This document shows positions 33,759 to 42,716 of a DNA stretch of 64,000 nt, piece after piece. Made by a program: the position numbers and the translations under genes. Every line of letters starts with the position of its first letter. Position 1 is the first letter of the stretch. The notes beneath the pieces were generated by a model. It worked only from the letters and a program-made list of their open reading frames with translations, was not told where the DNA came from and searched no databases. Where the stretch lies: contig JAFPEE010000166.1 of the NCBI GenBank assembly GCA_017389705.1, forward strand, positions 1 through 64,000, given 5' to 3'. This DNA is from Prevotella sp. (GTDB lineage Bacteria > Bacteroidota > Bacteroidia > Bacteroidales > Bacteroidaceae).

Positions 33759-34844
33759 ATGAGATATGATAATTTAATTGTAGGTGCTGGGTTGGCAGGT
33801 TCTATTTTAGCCTATCGAGCCAGAAAAGCGGGTAAATCTGTCTTTGTGGTAGATAAGCGAGCTCATATTGGCGGGAATCTGTATTGTGAAGAGATTGCTG
33901 GCATTCAGGTCCATAAATATGGTCCTCATATATTTCATACTTCGAATAAGGATGTATGGGACTTTGTGAACTCTTTGGTACCCTTTAATCACTTTCGCCT
34001 ATGTCCTTTGGCTTGCTATCAAGGCCGCCTCTATCATCTGCCCTTCAATATGAATACGTTTTATGAGCTTTGGGGGACAAAGACTCCTGCGGAGGCAAAG
34101 GCAAAGATAGAGGAACAGCGCAAAGAGATAAGAAGAGAGCCTCAGAACTTGGAAGAACAGGCTGTCGCCTTAGTGGGGCGTGAGGTGTATGAGAAGTTAA
34201 TCAAGGGTTATACGGAAAAGCAGTGGGGACGAAGTTGTCGGGCATTGCCGCCTTTTATCATAAGGAGGCTCCCTGTCAGGTACTGTTATGACAACAACTA
34301 TTATAATGATTGCTATCAGGGGATTCCGATAGGAGGCTATAATAAACTGACAGAAAAGTTGTTGGAGGGCGTTGAGGTGCTCTTGGACACCGACTATCTT
34401 GAATCTCGCGAAGAATTGGATGCCCTTGCAGACCGTATCGTTTATACAGGGCCTATTGACGCCTTCTTCAATTACAAATTCGGTCCACTGGAATACAGAA
34501 GCCTAAGGTTTGAAGAAGAGGTTTTAGATATGGAGAGTTTCCAAGGGAATGCCATTTTCAACTACACTGATATCGTTCATCCCTATACGAGAATCATCGA
34601 ACATAAGTTTTTTGAGTTTGGTACACAACCCCAAACCGTTATTACCAAAGAATATCCATTGGAATGGAAGCCTGGCATGGAGCCCTATTATCCCATCAAT
34701 GATGAAAAGAACAATCGAAGATATTACCAATATCAGGAGGAGGCCCGAAAACTGGGCCATGTCATTTTCTGCGGGAGATTGGCAGAATACAAATACTATG
34801 ATATGGATCAAATAGTAGAAAATACATTAGGAATAGAGTTGTAA
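33759..34844 (+). CDS. glf: UDP-galactopyranose mutase, 361 aa
   Basis: Flavoprotein converting UDP-galactopyranose to UDP-galactofuranose in the cytosol. LIVGAGLAGSILAYRARK at the N-terminus is the FAD-binding Rossmann motif, HIGGNLYCEEI, KYGPHIFHTSNKDVW and YTEKQWGRSC are family landmarks, and FEFGTQPQTVITKEYP is the usual C-terminal element. The first ATG at 33759 was chosen. Its presence predicts galactofuranose in the polymer. The bases before it (33690-33735) hold a short relic reading SIDYGKEFEKIVKETI. Confidence 0.92.
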   Translation: MRYDNLIVGAGLAGSILAYRARKAGKSVFVVDKRAHIGGNLYCEEIAGIQVHKYGPHIFHTSNKDVWDFVNSLVPFNHFRLCPLACYQGRLYHLPFNMNTFYELWGTKTPAEAKAKIEEQRKEIRREPQNLEEQAVALVGREVYEKLIKGYTEKQWGRSCRALPPFIIRRLPVRYCYDNNYYNDCYQGIPIGGYNKLTEKLLEGVEVLLDTDYLESREELDALADRIVYTGPIDAFFNYKFGPLEYRSLRFEEEVLDMESFQGNAIFNYTDIVHPYTRIIEHKFFEFGTQPQTVITKEYPLEWKPGMEPYYPINDEKNNRRYYQYQEEARKLGHVIFCGRLAEYKYYDMDQIVENTLGIEL

Positions 34845-34845
34845 G

Positions 34846-35682
34846 ATGGATAAATTAAAAATATTAGTGGCTTGTCACAAGCCTTGGAAAGTATGTCAAG
34901 ATGAAGTGTATACTCCGATTCATGTCGGCCGTGCTGTATCTAAATATAAGGATGAGATGGCGGATATGATAGGCGATGACACTGGAGATCATATCAGCGA
35001 AAAGAACCCGCTTTATGCAGAAATGACCGCCCAGTATTGGGCTTGGAAAAATCTTCATGATGTGGAGTATATTGGGTTTTGTCACTATCGGCGCTTTTTT
35101 GACTTACAACTAACAAATGAAAGTATAGATAATCTGTTCCGAAAATACACCGTTGTGTTTATCAAAGAGAAAGATAAAATTCCTATCATAAAAGATGCAG
35201 AGCGGTGGATTTCTGAAGAAGATATTACCATATTCCTGATGGTCCTTAAAAAAAGGTTTCCTGCGTATGAAAAGGCTGCTTTAGACTACTTGTGGGGCAA
35301 AGAATGGCATAGCAGGAACATGTTTGTGTGTAAAAAAAATCTATTTGACCAGTATGCTGCTTGGATGTTTGATATACTTGCAGAGTGCGAGAAGTACATC
35401 AGACCTTCTGACTATAGTCATAGACATAAGATCTATGCCTATTTAGGCGAATTGTTCATGCCTGTTTTTTTCATTCATCACGGATGCCGGATAAAGAATG
35501 TTGGCTATGTTAATTCTCTTGGGATGAAAACTGGTAATATTTTGCAAATGAAGAAGAAATTAAAAAAGTGGATGGATAATATATATCTATATTTCAATGC
35601 CAAACCGAAATCTTTTGAAGGTTACTATGATAGGAATGTTTTAGAGGGTTTCAAAATAGACAACATATATCCTCAATTGTGA
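34846..35682 (+). CDS. DUF4422 glycosyltransferase, 278 aa
   Basis: KILVACHKPW at the start, ISEKNPLYAEMTAQYWAWKN and EYIGFCHYRRFF near residue 75 are the characteristic ordered motifs of DUF4422 (PF14393), a capsular glycosyltransferase family. The Asn-x-x-Tyr-x-Glu segment and the HYRR motif are typical of galactofuranosyltransferase-like members. It starts one base after the glf stop codon, so it may use UDP-galactofuranose. That pairing is inference. Confidence 0.82.
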   Translation: MDKLKILVACHKPWKVCQDEVYTPIHVGRAVSKYKDEMADMIGDDTGDHISEKNPLYAEMTAQYWAWKNLHDVEYIGFCHYRRFFDLQLTNESIDNLFRKYTVVFIKEKDKIPIIKDAERWISEEDITIFLMVLKKRFPAYEKAALDYLWGKEWHSRNMFVCKKNLFDQYAAWMFDILAECEKYIRPSDYSHRHKIYAYLGELFMPVFFIHHGCRIKNVGYVNSLGMKTGNILQMKKKLKKWMDNIYLYFNAKPKSFEGYYDRNVLEGFKIDNIYPQL

Positions 35683-35687
35683 TCAAG

Positions 35688-36809
35688 ATGGAAAAGTCAA
35701 CTCCAATTATCAGTATCATTGTTCCTATTTACAACCAAGAGAAATATCTTGGTAAATGCATTCGGTCTGTACTTAACCAGACCTTCCAAAATTATGAGAT
35801 AATTCTGGTGAATGATGGCTCTACAGACAAAAGCCTGAAGTTATGCCGGAAATATGCAGAGAGTGACCCTCGTATTACTGTCATAGACAAGCAGAATGAA
35901 GGACTTGCATTTGCCCGTAGAGATGGCTTTTTGAAGGCTAGTGGTGAATATGTATGTTTTTTGGATAGTGATGATTATCTTGCGACGGATGCTCTTGAGG
36001 AACTGTATAACTTGGCGCAGGAGAAGGGTGTTGACATGGTCGTAGGCAGCTATGATATTGTCTACGATAGTTTTGGGCTCATAAAAAGGAAGAGCCATCC
36101 TTATAGCGTATGTGACGAGGAGATTCCAAACGAAGCTGTCTTGCGATGCTTGGTAGGTTATGATGGAAATATGTGTAATTGGTGGAAAGCCGTCGTATGG
36201 GGGCGACTGATAAAGTACTCTTGTCTTTATAAGGCATATTGTGAATCCAGTTATTCATTATTTCCAAACAATACCGCCATAGAAGATAATGCCTTCAATT
36301 TGGCTTTGGCACCATACGTTGAGTCAATGTGGGTATCAGGTAAACTGGTCTGTCATTATCACTATGGAGGGGTTACAAGTAAAGCTTTTCCTGTTGTAAG
36401 AAGGGGTGCGACCATCTTTGATGATAGATATGATGGTTGTATAAGGTATCATTGTGAAGAAGTGTTACCTCAAATATTGAGGCATTATGCATATATGTTA
36501 AGGTCAGATGTGATTGGCCAGTATCATTACCATGTTCAGCCAGAACATGAAATTATGGCGTTTGCCAGGAAGGAGATGAATACGCGCAAAATTGTCCTAT
36601 GGGCACGGCAGCATCAAACAGAGCTTCCAGAAGATTTAAGAAATGATGCCTTGGTAGAGTCAATCCTGAATAGCAATGTAGATGAATTCATTAAAATGGT
36701 GCATCAACGTGAGGCTTTTCTGAAAAAACATCATTATTGGAAGATGAAAATACTTGAATATTATCAGGAAATCGCAAATATGTTCAATTTTATATTCGAT
36801 AGATCATAG
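35688..36809 (+). CDS. GT2 family glycosyltransferase, 373 aa (paralog of 7507)
   Basis: [30 protein letters not shown] at 41-50 and LDSDDYL with the DxD at 93-96 make up the donor domain. GSYDIVYDSFGL, CHYHYGGVTSK and HQREAFLKKHH align with the gene at 7507. The N-terminal DNA is also close to the GT2 fragment at 24622. A GTG three codons earlier overlaps the upstream stop codon and is a possible start. Confidence 0.83.
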   Translation: MEKSTPIISIIVPIYNQEKYLGKCIRSVLNQTFQNYEIILVNDGSTDKSLKLCRKYAESDPRITVIDKQNEGLAFARRDGFLKASGEYVCFLDSDDYLATDALEELYNLAQEKGVDMVVGSYDIVYDSFGLIKRKSHPYSVCDEEIPNEAVLRCLVGYDGNMCNWWKAVVWGRLIKYSCLYKAYCESSYSLFPNNTAIEDNAFNLALAPYVESMWVSGKLVCHYHYGGVTSKAFPVVRRGATIFDDRYDGCIRYHCEEVLPQILRHYAYMLRSDVIGQYHYHVQPEHEIMAFARKEMNTRKIVLWARQHQTELPEDLRNDALVESILNSNVDEFIKMVHQREAFLKKHHYWKMKILEYYQEIANMFNFIFDRS

Positions 36810-36835
36810 CTATATTGTGATTTCCATCATTTTAG

Positions 36836-37846
36836 ATGTCAATGAAAAAGCTTAGTGTTATTATTCCCTATTATAATGGGGACAGATATATTGGTACAGT
36901 ATTGGAAGACTTGTTGGCACAGGATTTCAAAGAAGGCGAATACGAAATCATCGTGGTAGACGATGGGTCAACAGAACCTGTCGATGTCTTGAAGTCTTAT
37001 TGCGAGCAATACTCCCCAATTTCATATGTCCGGCAAGACCATTTGGGGGTGAGCGCTGCCCGAAATTCAGGAATTGCCCATTCAACGGGAAAGTATATCT
37101 TCTTTTGTGATTGTGATGACCGAGTTAGGAAACATGCTCTTAGCCAACTGTGTGAGCTTGCAGAAACCCATTGTTTGGAGATGCTGTTTCATGACCATCA
37201 GGATACTGAAGGCGGACAGGAACCCCAAAATGTGGAAGGTGAGGGCCTGTTGGACGAGATTTCTTCTGGAACGGCTTACTATGCAAAGCATCCGGACATG
37301 CGTCCAGAATGCTGGAACTATATGATTATGCGCTCGTTCGTGGAAAAGCATCATTTGCAATTTCCCGTCCAAGTAGGTATGCATGAAGACGTCGTATTTC
37401 TTGTAGAGGCCCTTTTGGTTGCTGAATGCGTGTCGCATGTAGGATGGGTGAATTACTATTACGTTCATTGGCCTCAGAGTACTATCAACTATTCAGGCAA
37501 GATACTCAAGGCAGAACGTGTGGCAGAAGACCGGCTGTGGGTTATCAAGTGGCTCTTAGGTGTTTTGTCAAAGTACCCGGACATCCAATGCGCCAGGAGC
37601 ATACAACGAAGAATAAGTAACCTGTCTTTCCAAATGCTCCATCAGGCATTCCGCTACCTCCCAGCCAAGAAGAGCAAGGATTTGATAAGACGACTCAGAC
37701 AAATAGGAGGGTATCCTTTTGAAGAAGGACGTTATATCAGTAAATCTCTTCATATGACTTATCGTGTTATGCAGGTGTATCCTCTTTGGATGACTTGCTG
37801 TTATATATACCACCTTTTACCTAAAGATATCAGGATAAGGTATTGA
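36836..37846 (+). CDS. GT2 family glycosyltransferase, 336 aa
   Basis: LSVIIPYYNGDRYIGTVLED, VVDDGSTEPVD at 40-50 and FFCDCDDR with the DxD at 92-95 make up the GT-A donor domain. VSAARNSGIAHSTGKYIFF is typical of the subfamily. MHEDVVFLVEALLVAECV corresponds to the ED acceptor-side motif. The C-terminus is helical and basic. An alternative ATG lies two codons downstream. Specificity unknown. Confidence 0.83.
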   Translation: MSMKKLSVIIPYYNGDRYIGTVLEDLLAQDFKEGEYEIIVVDDGSTEPVDVLKSYCEQYSPISYVRQDHLGVSAARNSGIAHSTGKYIFFCDCDDRVRKHALSQLCELAETHCLEMLFHDHQDTEGGQEPQNVEGEGLLDEISSGTAYYAKHPDMRPECWNYMIMRSFVEKHHLQFPVQVGMHEDVVFLVEALLVAECVSHVGWVNYYYVHWPQSTINYSGKILKAERVAEDRLWVIKWLLGVLSKYPDIQCARSIQRRISNLSFQMLHQAFRYLPAKKSKDLIRRLRQIGGYPFEEGRYISKSLHMTYRVMQVYPLWMTCCYIYHLLPKDIRIRY

Positions 37847-37877
37847 TGAGGGTGCAAATTAGCTATATTGATAAATA

Positions 37878-38645
37878 ATGGATATAGAGAATAAATACGG
37901 TACATTGAAGGTGCAGCAGAGGTTACTTCAACTCTTGAAAACTTTCGATGCGCTTTGCAAAAAAAATAATATCGTGTATAGCGTGTCGAGTGGGACGATG
38001 CTTGGCACCATTCGGCACCAGGGATTTATTCCTTGGGATGACGATGTGGATATCACGATTGAGCGAAAGTATTACAATCGGTTGATGGCGGCTGTCCAGG
38101 AGTCACCGACACTGGTCAGTGATAAAGACTTATGGCTTGACCGTATTTGGCTGATGGAAGATTATGAAGTGTTTCATGGGGACCGCCATGCATGCCCCAC
38201 CATTGATGTCTTTACATGGGATTATGTGCCAGACAGCAGGCTCAAAGAACGAATCAAGTATTATGCGATCGCATTCCTACAAGGGACTATCAAACCACGT
38301 CCAGACTATACGCGTTTTTCCTGGTCAGGGAAGGTGTTGTCGTTTGTTACCTATATGGCAGGAAGGTTTTTCCCCTTGTCAGTTAAGTTAAGGTTGTACG
38401 ACAGGCTGGCCCTTTGGGGCAATGGCAAACCGACAAGGTTTCAGGCTGGTTATCACGACCAGTTCAATGCCTTGCGCTTCAGATATCCGTTCCACATGCT
38501 GGAGAAGGTAGAACGGCATCAGTTTGAAGATACGGAGGTGAATGTGATGTCCAGCTATGATGAATACTTGAAAATTATCTATGGAGATGACTATATGACT
38601 CCTCCGCAGGAAACCAATCAAAGACCAACTCATATAAAACAATAG
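37878..38645 (+). CDS. LicD family phosphotransferase, 255 aa
   Basis: YSVSSGTMLGTIRHQGFIPW with PWDDDVD at residues 52-58 is the LicD signature, and CPTIDVFTWDYVPD matches the next conserved element. It is shorter than the other two LicD proteins here. Third LicD-type gene of the locus, so more than one sugar or position is probably decorated. It is followed five bases downstream by an acyltransferase. Confidence 0.82.
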   Translation: MDIENKYGTLKVQQRLLQLLKTFDALCKKNNIVYSVSSGTMLGTIRHQGFIPWDDDVDITIERKYYNRLMAAVQESPTLVSDKDLWLDRIWLMEDYEVFHGDRHACPTIDVFTWDYVPDSRLKERIKYYAIAFLQGTIKPRPDYTRFSWSGKVLSFVTYMAGRFFPLSVKLRLYDRLALWGNGKPTRFQAGYHDQFNALRFRYPFHMLEKVERHQFEDTEVNVMSSYDEYLKIIYGDDYMTPPQETNQRPTHIKQ

Positions 38646-38650
38646 GGATT

Positions 38651-39607
38651 ATGTTGCAATACTCTTTCCAGTTTGAGACTATTAGTAAATATAGAGCAGA
38701 GCTGATGGGATTAGCTATATTGGGAGTTATGTGGGGACATCTAATGAATGACACCTATCAGCCTTCGATATTTGCTCAATTAGCGAGGCTGGTTCACACG
38801 CCAGGCTTTCTTTTCTTGTCAGGTTTTGGTTTATATTATTCTTTTTCAAACAATTCCGATGTACACCTTTTCTTCAAAAAAAGAATAGCAAGATTGTATA
38901 TTCCATTCTTTATAATGGTACTTCCATTTTTTATCTCACTATTGGTAATTGGAAAATGCAGTTTTTTGCAGTTCTGTGGTTATATGACAACTCTGGCATT
39001 CTGGTACGAAGGGAATTATTATGCAATGTGGTATGTTGCTGTATCAATCGTATTATACGCCGTATTTCCACTCATGTATCGTGCTTTCTTTAATAAATAC
39101 GACAGACCAATCCTGTTTTGTGGTATTTTCTGTTTTTTAATGGCCGGCATCATATTTTTTATACAGAATATATTCCCCGATTACTGGAAAATAGTGAAAT
39201 TTGGTTTGTCAAGATCGTATTTGTTTCCTATTGGTTGTGTCTGTGGCTATTTGGCCAAGAAGAAAGCGAGCGTCGCTTGGTACTATTTACTAATCTACAT
39301 TTTGGTTTGTGGATTTTTCTTTTTAATGAGAATAAACACTCCAGTTACAAGAACAATGATGGGTATTCCCATGGTCTGTATACTTTTAGATTACCTTTTT
39401 GACAAAAACAAAAACGAAAAACTTAAAAAGCTATTGTCTTGGTTTGGAAAATACTCATTAGAGTTATATCTATTGCATATGCTGATTTATTTTGCATTGC
39501 GAATCTTCCTTGAATTAAATGGTGCTGTTAGTATATCCATAGGTATAGTATGTGGAATACTTCTATGTCATCCAGTTTCTTTGTTTACAAAAAGAATAGC
39601 AAGATAG
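38651..39607 (+). CDS. Acyltransferase family 3 (OafA/Wzh-like) membrane protein, 318 aa
   Basis: The protein has nine or ten hydrophobic segments and starts with RAELMGLAILGVMWGHL, the conserved Arg and His-containing first helix of acyltransferase-3 enzymes that O-acetylate surface sugars. HTPGFLFLSGFGLYYSF and FFKKRIARLYIPFF follow, both typical of the family. It acts in the inner membrane with acetyl-CoA. A Wzy polymerase was considered but the motif order favours the acyltransferase. Confidence 0.82.
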   Translation: MLQYSFQFETISKYRAELMGLAILGVMWGHLMNDTYQPSIFAQLARLVHTPGFLFLSGFGLYYSFSNNSDVHLFFKKRIARLYIPFFIMVLPFFISLLVIGKCSFLQFCGYMTTLAFWYEGNYYAMWYVAVSIVLYAVFPLMYRAFFNKYDRPILFCGIFCFLMAGIIFFIQNIFPDYWKIVKFGLSRSYLFPIGCVCGYLAKKKASVAWYYLLIYILVCGFFFLMRINTPVTRTMMGIPMVCILLDYLFDKNKNEKLKKLLSWFGKYSLELYLLHMLIYFALRIFLELNGAVSISIGIVCGILLCHPVSLFTKRIAR

Positions 39608-39626
39608 ACGATTTTTTGATTAAATC

Positions 39627-40595
39627 ATGAAGAATATATTAATTACTTCCGTAGGTAAACGGGTTGTGCTGGTACAGATATTCCAGAGGACCATCCACGA
39701 GCTAGGCTTAGAGGCAAAAGTATATACGGCTGACATGAAGCCGGAGAGGGCACCAGCCTGTGTTGTTTCGGATGGTAGTTTTAAGGTGCCACGATGTACG
39801 GATGAGGAGTATGTCGACAGGCTGTTGGAACTCTGTAAAGCACTTAATGTAGGTGTAGTTATTCCAACTATCGATACAGAGCTAATCATTTTAGCCTCCA
39901 ACAAAAATAGATTCTTTGAGGCTGGTATTGCATTGGTATTATCGGATTTGGAATTTGTCAAGATATGCCGAAACAAAAGACTGACTGCCGGTTGTCTGGA
40001 AAAGTTGGATATTGCAGTGCCTAAGATGATAGATAAGAACCACCCTGTGTTCCCGATGTTTGCCAAGCCTTACGATGGCTCACTAAGTACGAACATTCAT
40101 GTCATTAGAAATAAGGATGATTTGACAAAGAAAATCCTGGAAGACCCGAAACTGTTGTTTATGGAGTATATCGACAAAGAGGAGTATAAGGAGTTTACGG
40201 TGGATATGTATTTTGGCAGGGACTGCCGGGTGAAAGGAATTGTTCCTAGAGAGCGTATTGAGGTCAGGGCTGGTGAGATTAATAAGGGTATCACCCGAAA
40301 AAACTACCTTGTAGGCTTTCTCAAAAAGCGGATGGAGTATTTGGATGGTGTACGTGGCTGCATTTGTGTCCAACTGTTCTATCGTGAATCAGACAATGAC
40401 GTCAAGGGCATTGAAATCAATCCACGTTTCGGAGGAGGCTTTCCTTTATCTTATTATGCTAAAGCCAACTATGCAGAATATATCATCAGAGAATATCTGA
40501 TGGATGAAGAGCTTTGCTATTCGGATGCGTGGCTGGACAATACGCTGATGTTACGCTACGATAATGATGTGATCGTGTATGACGCAGAAACATAA
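39627..40595 (+). CDS. ATP-grasp domain protein, 322 aa
   Basis: MKNILITSVGKRVVLVQIF starts a CarB-like pre-ATP-grasp domain, PMFAKPYDGSLSTNI holds the ATP-binding Lys, and KGIEINPRFGGGFPLSYYA contains the metal-binding Glu and Asn near residue 270. Proteins of this kind form amide or related bonds using ATP. It overlaps the following HAD gene by 17 bases, a pairing seen in other capsule loci. It may attach an amino acid to an acid group of the polymer. That role is inference. Confidence 0.78.
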   Translation: MKNILITSVGKRVVLVQIFQRTIHELGLEAKVYTADMKPERAPACVVSDGSFKVPRCTDEEYVDRLLELCKALNVGVVIPTIDTELIILASNKNRFFEAGIALVLSDLEFVKICRNKRLTAGCLEKLDIAVPKMIDKNHPVFPMFAKPYDGSLSTNIHVIRNKDDLTKKILEDPKLLFMEYIDKEEYKEFTVDMYFGRDCRVKGIVPRERIEVRAGEINKGITRKNYLVGFLKKRMEYLDGVRGCICVQLFYRESDNDVKGIEINPRFGGGFPLSYYAKANYAEYIIREYLMDEELCYSDAWLDNTLMLRYDNDVIVYDAET

Positions 40596-41259
40596 GGTCG
40601 TGGTCTTTGACCTGGATGATACGCTATATAAGGAGATTGACTTTCTGAAGTCTGCCTATCAGGAGATAGCAGATTTCTTTGAGGATAGGTATGACATCTA
40701 TGGCCTTTGGAGCGAAATGCTCAGGTACTACCATGAAGGAAAAAATGTGTTCCAAGAGGTGATAGATTTCTATAAACGGCCGGTCGATAAGGAATTTCTT
40801 CTAAACATGTATCGGAATCATATTCCGAAGATAGCTTTAGACGATGATACAAAGCAAGTGCTTGATACGCTAAAGAACAGTCATTTCGGCTTAGGAATCA
40901 TTACAGACGGTAGGACAGTATCTCAGATGAATAAAATAAAGGCTTTGGGTCTGGAACAATATTTTACAGATGAGCGTATCGTCATTTCAGAAACTTGGGG
41001 CCATCACAAAGTTGATGGTTTCGGATATGACTTGATGGAGGAACAATTTCCAGATAGTGATTATGTTTATGTAGGTGACAATCCTGAAAAGGATTTTGTG
41101 GCTGCCAATCAAAGAGGCTGGGACACTGTATGCCTACTGGATGATGGTCGGAATATTCATAAGCAGGATTTTAGTCTGACGCAAAATTATCTTCCGAAAT
41201 ATAAGATTGAAAAAATGGGGGAACTTGTTGACTTAATATGTCACCCCAAAGAAAAATAG
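40579..41259 (+). CDS. HAD family hydrolase, 226 aa
   Basis: VVVFDLDDTLYKE near residue 8 is HAD motif I, IITDGRT motif II, and YVGDNPEKDF motif IV. A helical cap lies between residues 20 and 85. It probably removes phosphate from a small phosphorylated intermediate of the ATP-grasp pathway. The gene begins within the upstream ATP-grasp gene, so the two are translationally coupled. Confidence 0.82.
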   Translation: MTQKHKVVVFDLDDTLYKEIDFLKSAYQEIADFFEDRYDIYGLWSEMLRYYHEGKNVFQEVIDFYKRPVDKEFLLNMYRNHIPKIALDDDTKQVLDTLKNSHFGLGIITDGRTVSQMNKIKALGLEQYFTDERIVISETWGHHKVDGFGYDLMEEQFPDSDYVYVGDNPEKDFVAANQRGWDTVCLLDDGRNIHKQDFSLTQNYLPKYKIEKMGELVDLICHPKEK

Positions 41260-41290
41260 CTAAAAGTGTTTGAATAACAAATATTTTTTG

Positions 41291-41298
41291 TACTTTTG
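41291..41298 (+). promoter_or_regulatory. Promoter of the DegT aminotransferase gene
   Basis: TACTTTTG is the -7 box, with TTTG at 41269-41272 spaced 18 bases. The ATG at 41328 is 30 bases downstream. It shows that the last gene of the locus can be expressed separately. Confidence 0.65.
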
Positions 41299-41327
41299 CA
41301 ACCGAAAAGAAATTATTGGAGATTTCA

Positions 41328-42602
41328 ATGAGCGATAGAAAGCGGATTTATCTATGCCTAGCGCATATGAGTGAGGATGGCATAGAGCAGAAATATATCA
41401 AAGAGGCATTCGACACGAACTGGGTGGTGCCTCTTGGACCTAATGTGGACGCATTCGAGAAAGACTTGGAGGATTTCGTCAACCTTAACGATAACACAAA
41501 CCTTGACAAAAGAGTGGTGGCACTTTCTTCCGGTACGGCTGCGGTGCATCTGGCGCTGATTGCATGTGGAGTGGGGCCTGGCGATGAGGTCATCGGCCAG
41601 TCGTTTACCTTCTGTGCATCAGCAAACCCGGTGATGTACCTGGGGGCAAAGCCCGTCTTTGTGGACTCTGAGCCTGAGACATGGAACATGGATCCGGAGC
41701 TGTTGGAGGAGGCCATCAAGGACCGCATTGCCCAGACGGGTCGTAAGCCGAAGGCCATAGTTACTGTGGCATTGTATGGCATGCCATACCAGATAGAGCG
41801 CATCATGGAGATTGCGAAGCGCTATGACATCCCTGTCATAGAGGATGCTGTCGAAGGCTTTGGCTCGCGCTACAAGGGACAGGTGCTGGGAACTTTTGGT
41901 GACTATGGGGTGTTGTCGTTCAATGGCAACAAGATGATTACCACCTCTGGTGGTGGGGCATTGATATGTCCAGACAAAGAGGCCCAGCAGAAGGTGATGT
42001 GGCTGGCGACACAGGCCAGAGAGTCGTATCCGTACTACCAGCATGAGGCCATAGGCTATAACTATCGAATGAGCAACATCTGTGCAGGCATCGGACGAGG
42101 TCAGATGACGGTTGCAAATGACCATATAGCACACCACAGGCATGTGCAGGCGTTGTATGAGGAGCTGTTGAAAGACGTTGACGGTATTAACGTCCACGGT
42201 CAGCCTAAGACAGGGGCTTATGACTCGAACTTCTGGCTGTGTACCATTACGCTAGATCCTGATTTGAAGGTGAAGGGGCAGGAGAAAGCCTATCAGGCCG
42301 TAGTACAGAAAGCTGTAGGTGGTGCTGCTGGGGTGACACATACGGTATCGTCAGCAGTGACGGACTGTCAGCCGAATGACAACGTGGAGGCCATGCGTGT
42401 TTGTCTGGATGAAGCGGGTGTAGAGGCAAGGCCTACGTGGAAGCCGATGCACTGCCAACCGGTGTACAGAACGAGTGTGGCGTATGTTAATGGCGTAGCG
42501 GAAGGGATTTTCAAGCGAGGGCTGTGCCTACCCTCGGGACCTTGTGTTACGGACGATGATGTCAGATATATTGTGAATACTATTAAAAATAGTATTTTGT
42601 AA
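41328..42602 (+). CDS. DegT/DnrJ/EryC1/StrS family aminotransferase, 424 aa
   Basis: PLP-dependent sugar aminotransferase, making 4-amino sugars from nucleotide 4-keto sugars in the cytosol. LSSGTAAVHLALIACGVGPGD is the N-terminal PLP-phosphate site, VIEDAVEGFGSRYKGQVLG the Asp contacting PLP, and LSFNGNKMITTSGGGAL contains the Schiff-base Lys. The end has TWKPMHCQPVY and GLCLPSG. Its own promoter and higher GC content than the upstream genes suggest that it marks the backbone edge of the locus. Confidence 0.87.
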   Translation: MSDRKRIYLCLAHMSEDGIEQKYIKEAFDTNWVVPLGPNVDAFEKDLEDFVNLNDNTNLDKRVVALSSGTAAVHLALIACGVGPGDEVIGQSFTFCASANPVMYLGAKPVFVDSEPETWNMDPELLEEAIKDRIAQTGRKPKAIVTVALYGMPYQIERIMEIAKRYDIPVIEDAVEGFGSRYKGQVLGTFGDYGVLSFNGNKMITTSGGGALICPDKEAQQKVMWLATQARESYPYYQHEAIGYNYRMSNICAGIGRGQMTVANDHIAHHRHVQALYEELLKDVDGINVHGQPKTGAYDSNFWLCTITLDPDLKVKGQEKAYQAVVQKAVGGAAGVTHTVSSAVTDCQPNDNVEAMRVCLDEAGVEARPTWKPMHCQPVYRTSVAYVNGVAEGIFKRGLCLPSGPCVTDDDVRYIVNTIKNSIL

Positions 42603-42621
42603 ACGGGATACGTCATACGTT

Positions 42622-42660
42622 TTAGGGAATTCCCTAAGCGTTTTAGGGGATATTCCCTTG
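42622..42660. promoter_or_regulatory. Two operator-like palindromes 21 bp apart
   Basis: TTAGGGAATTCCCTAA (42622-42637) is a perfect palindrome. A second, slightly imperfect copy (TTAGGGGATATTCCCTTG, 42643-42660) follows at 21 bases, two helical turns. The second covers the -33 position of the promoter at 42681. This fits a dimeric regulator. A terminator for the upstream gene is less likely because no T-run follows. Confidence 0.5.
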
Positions 42661-42680
42661 TGGGGCTTGTGGTTTTACCG

Positions 42681-42688
42681 TACCTTTG
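42681..42688 (+). promoter_or_regulatory. Promoter of the glycine-zipper lipoprotein
   Basis: TACCTTTG matches TAnnTTTG, with TTG at 42658-42660 spaced 20 bases. The -33 element lies at the end of the second palindrome. Confidence 0.65.
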
Positions 42689-42716
42689 CAGCGAGAAACT
42701 TTAAAATGTCAAGAAG

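Noticed and set aside
38651..39607. O-antigen polymerase (Wzy)
   Set aside because: The Arg/His-containing first helix and the FFKKRIARLYIPFF motif fit acyltransferase family 3 better than Wzy, which lacks such motifs.
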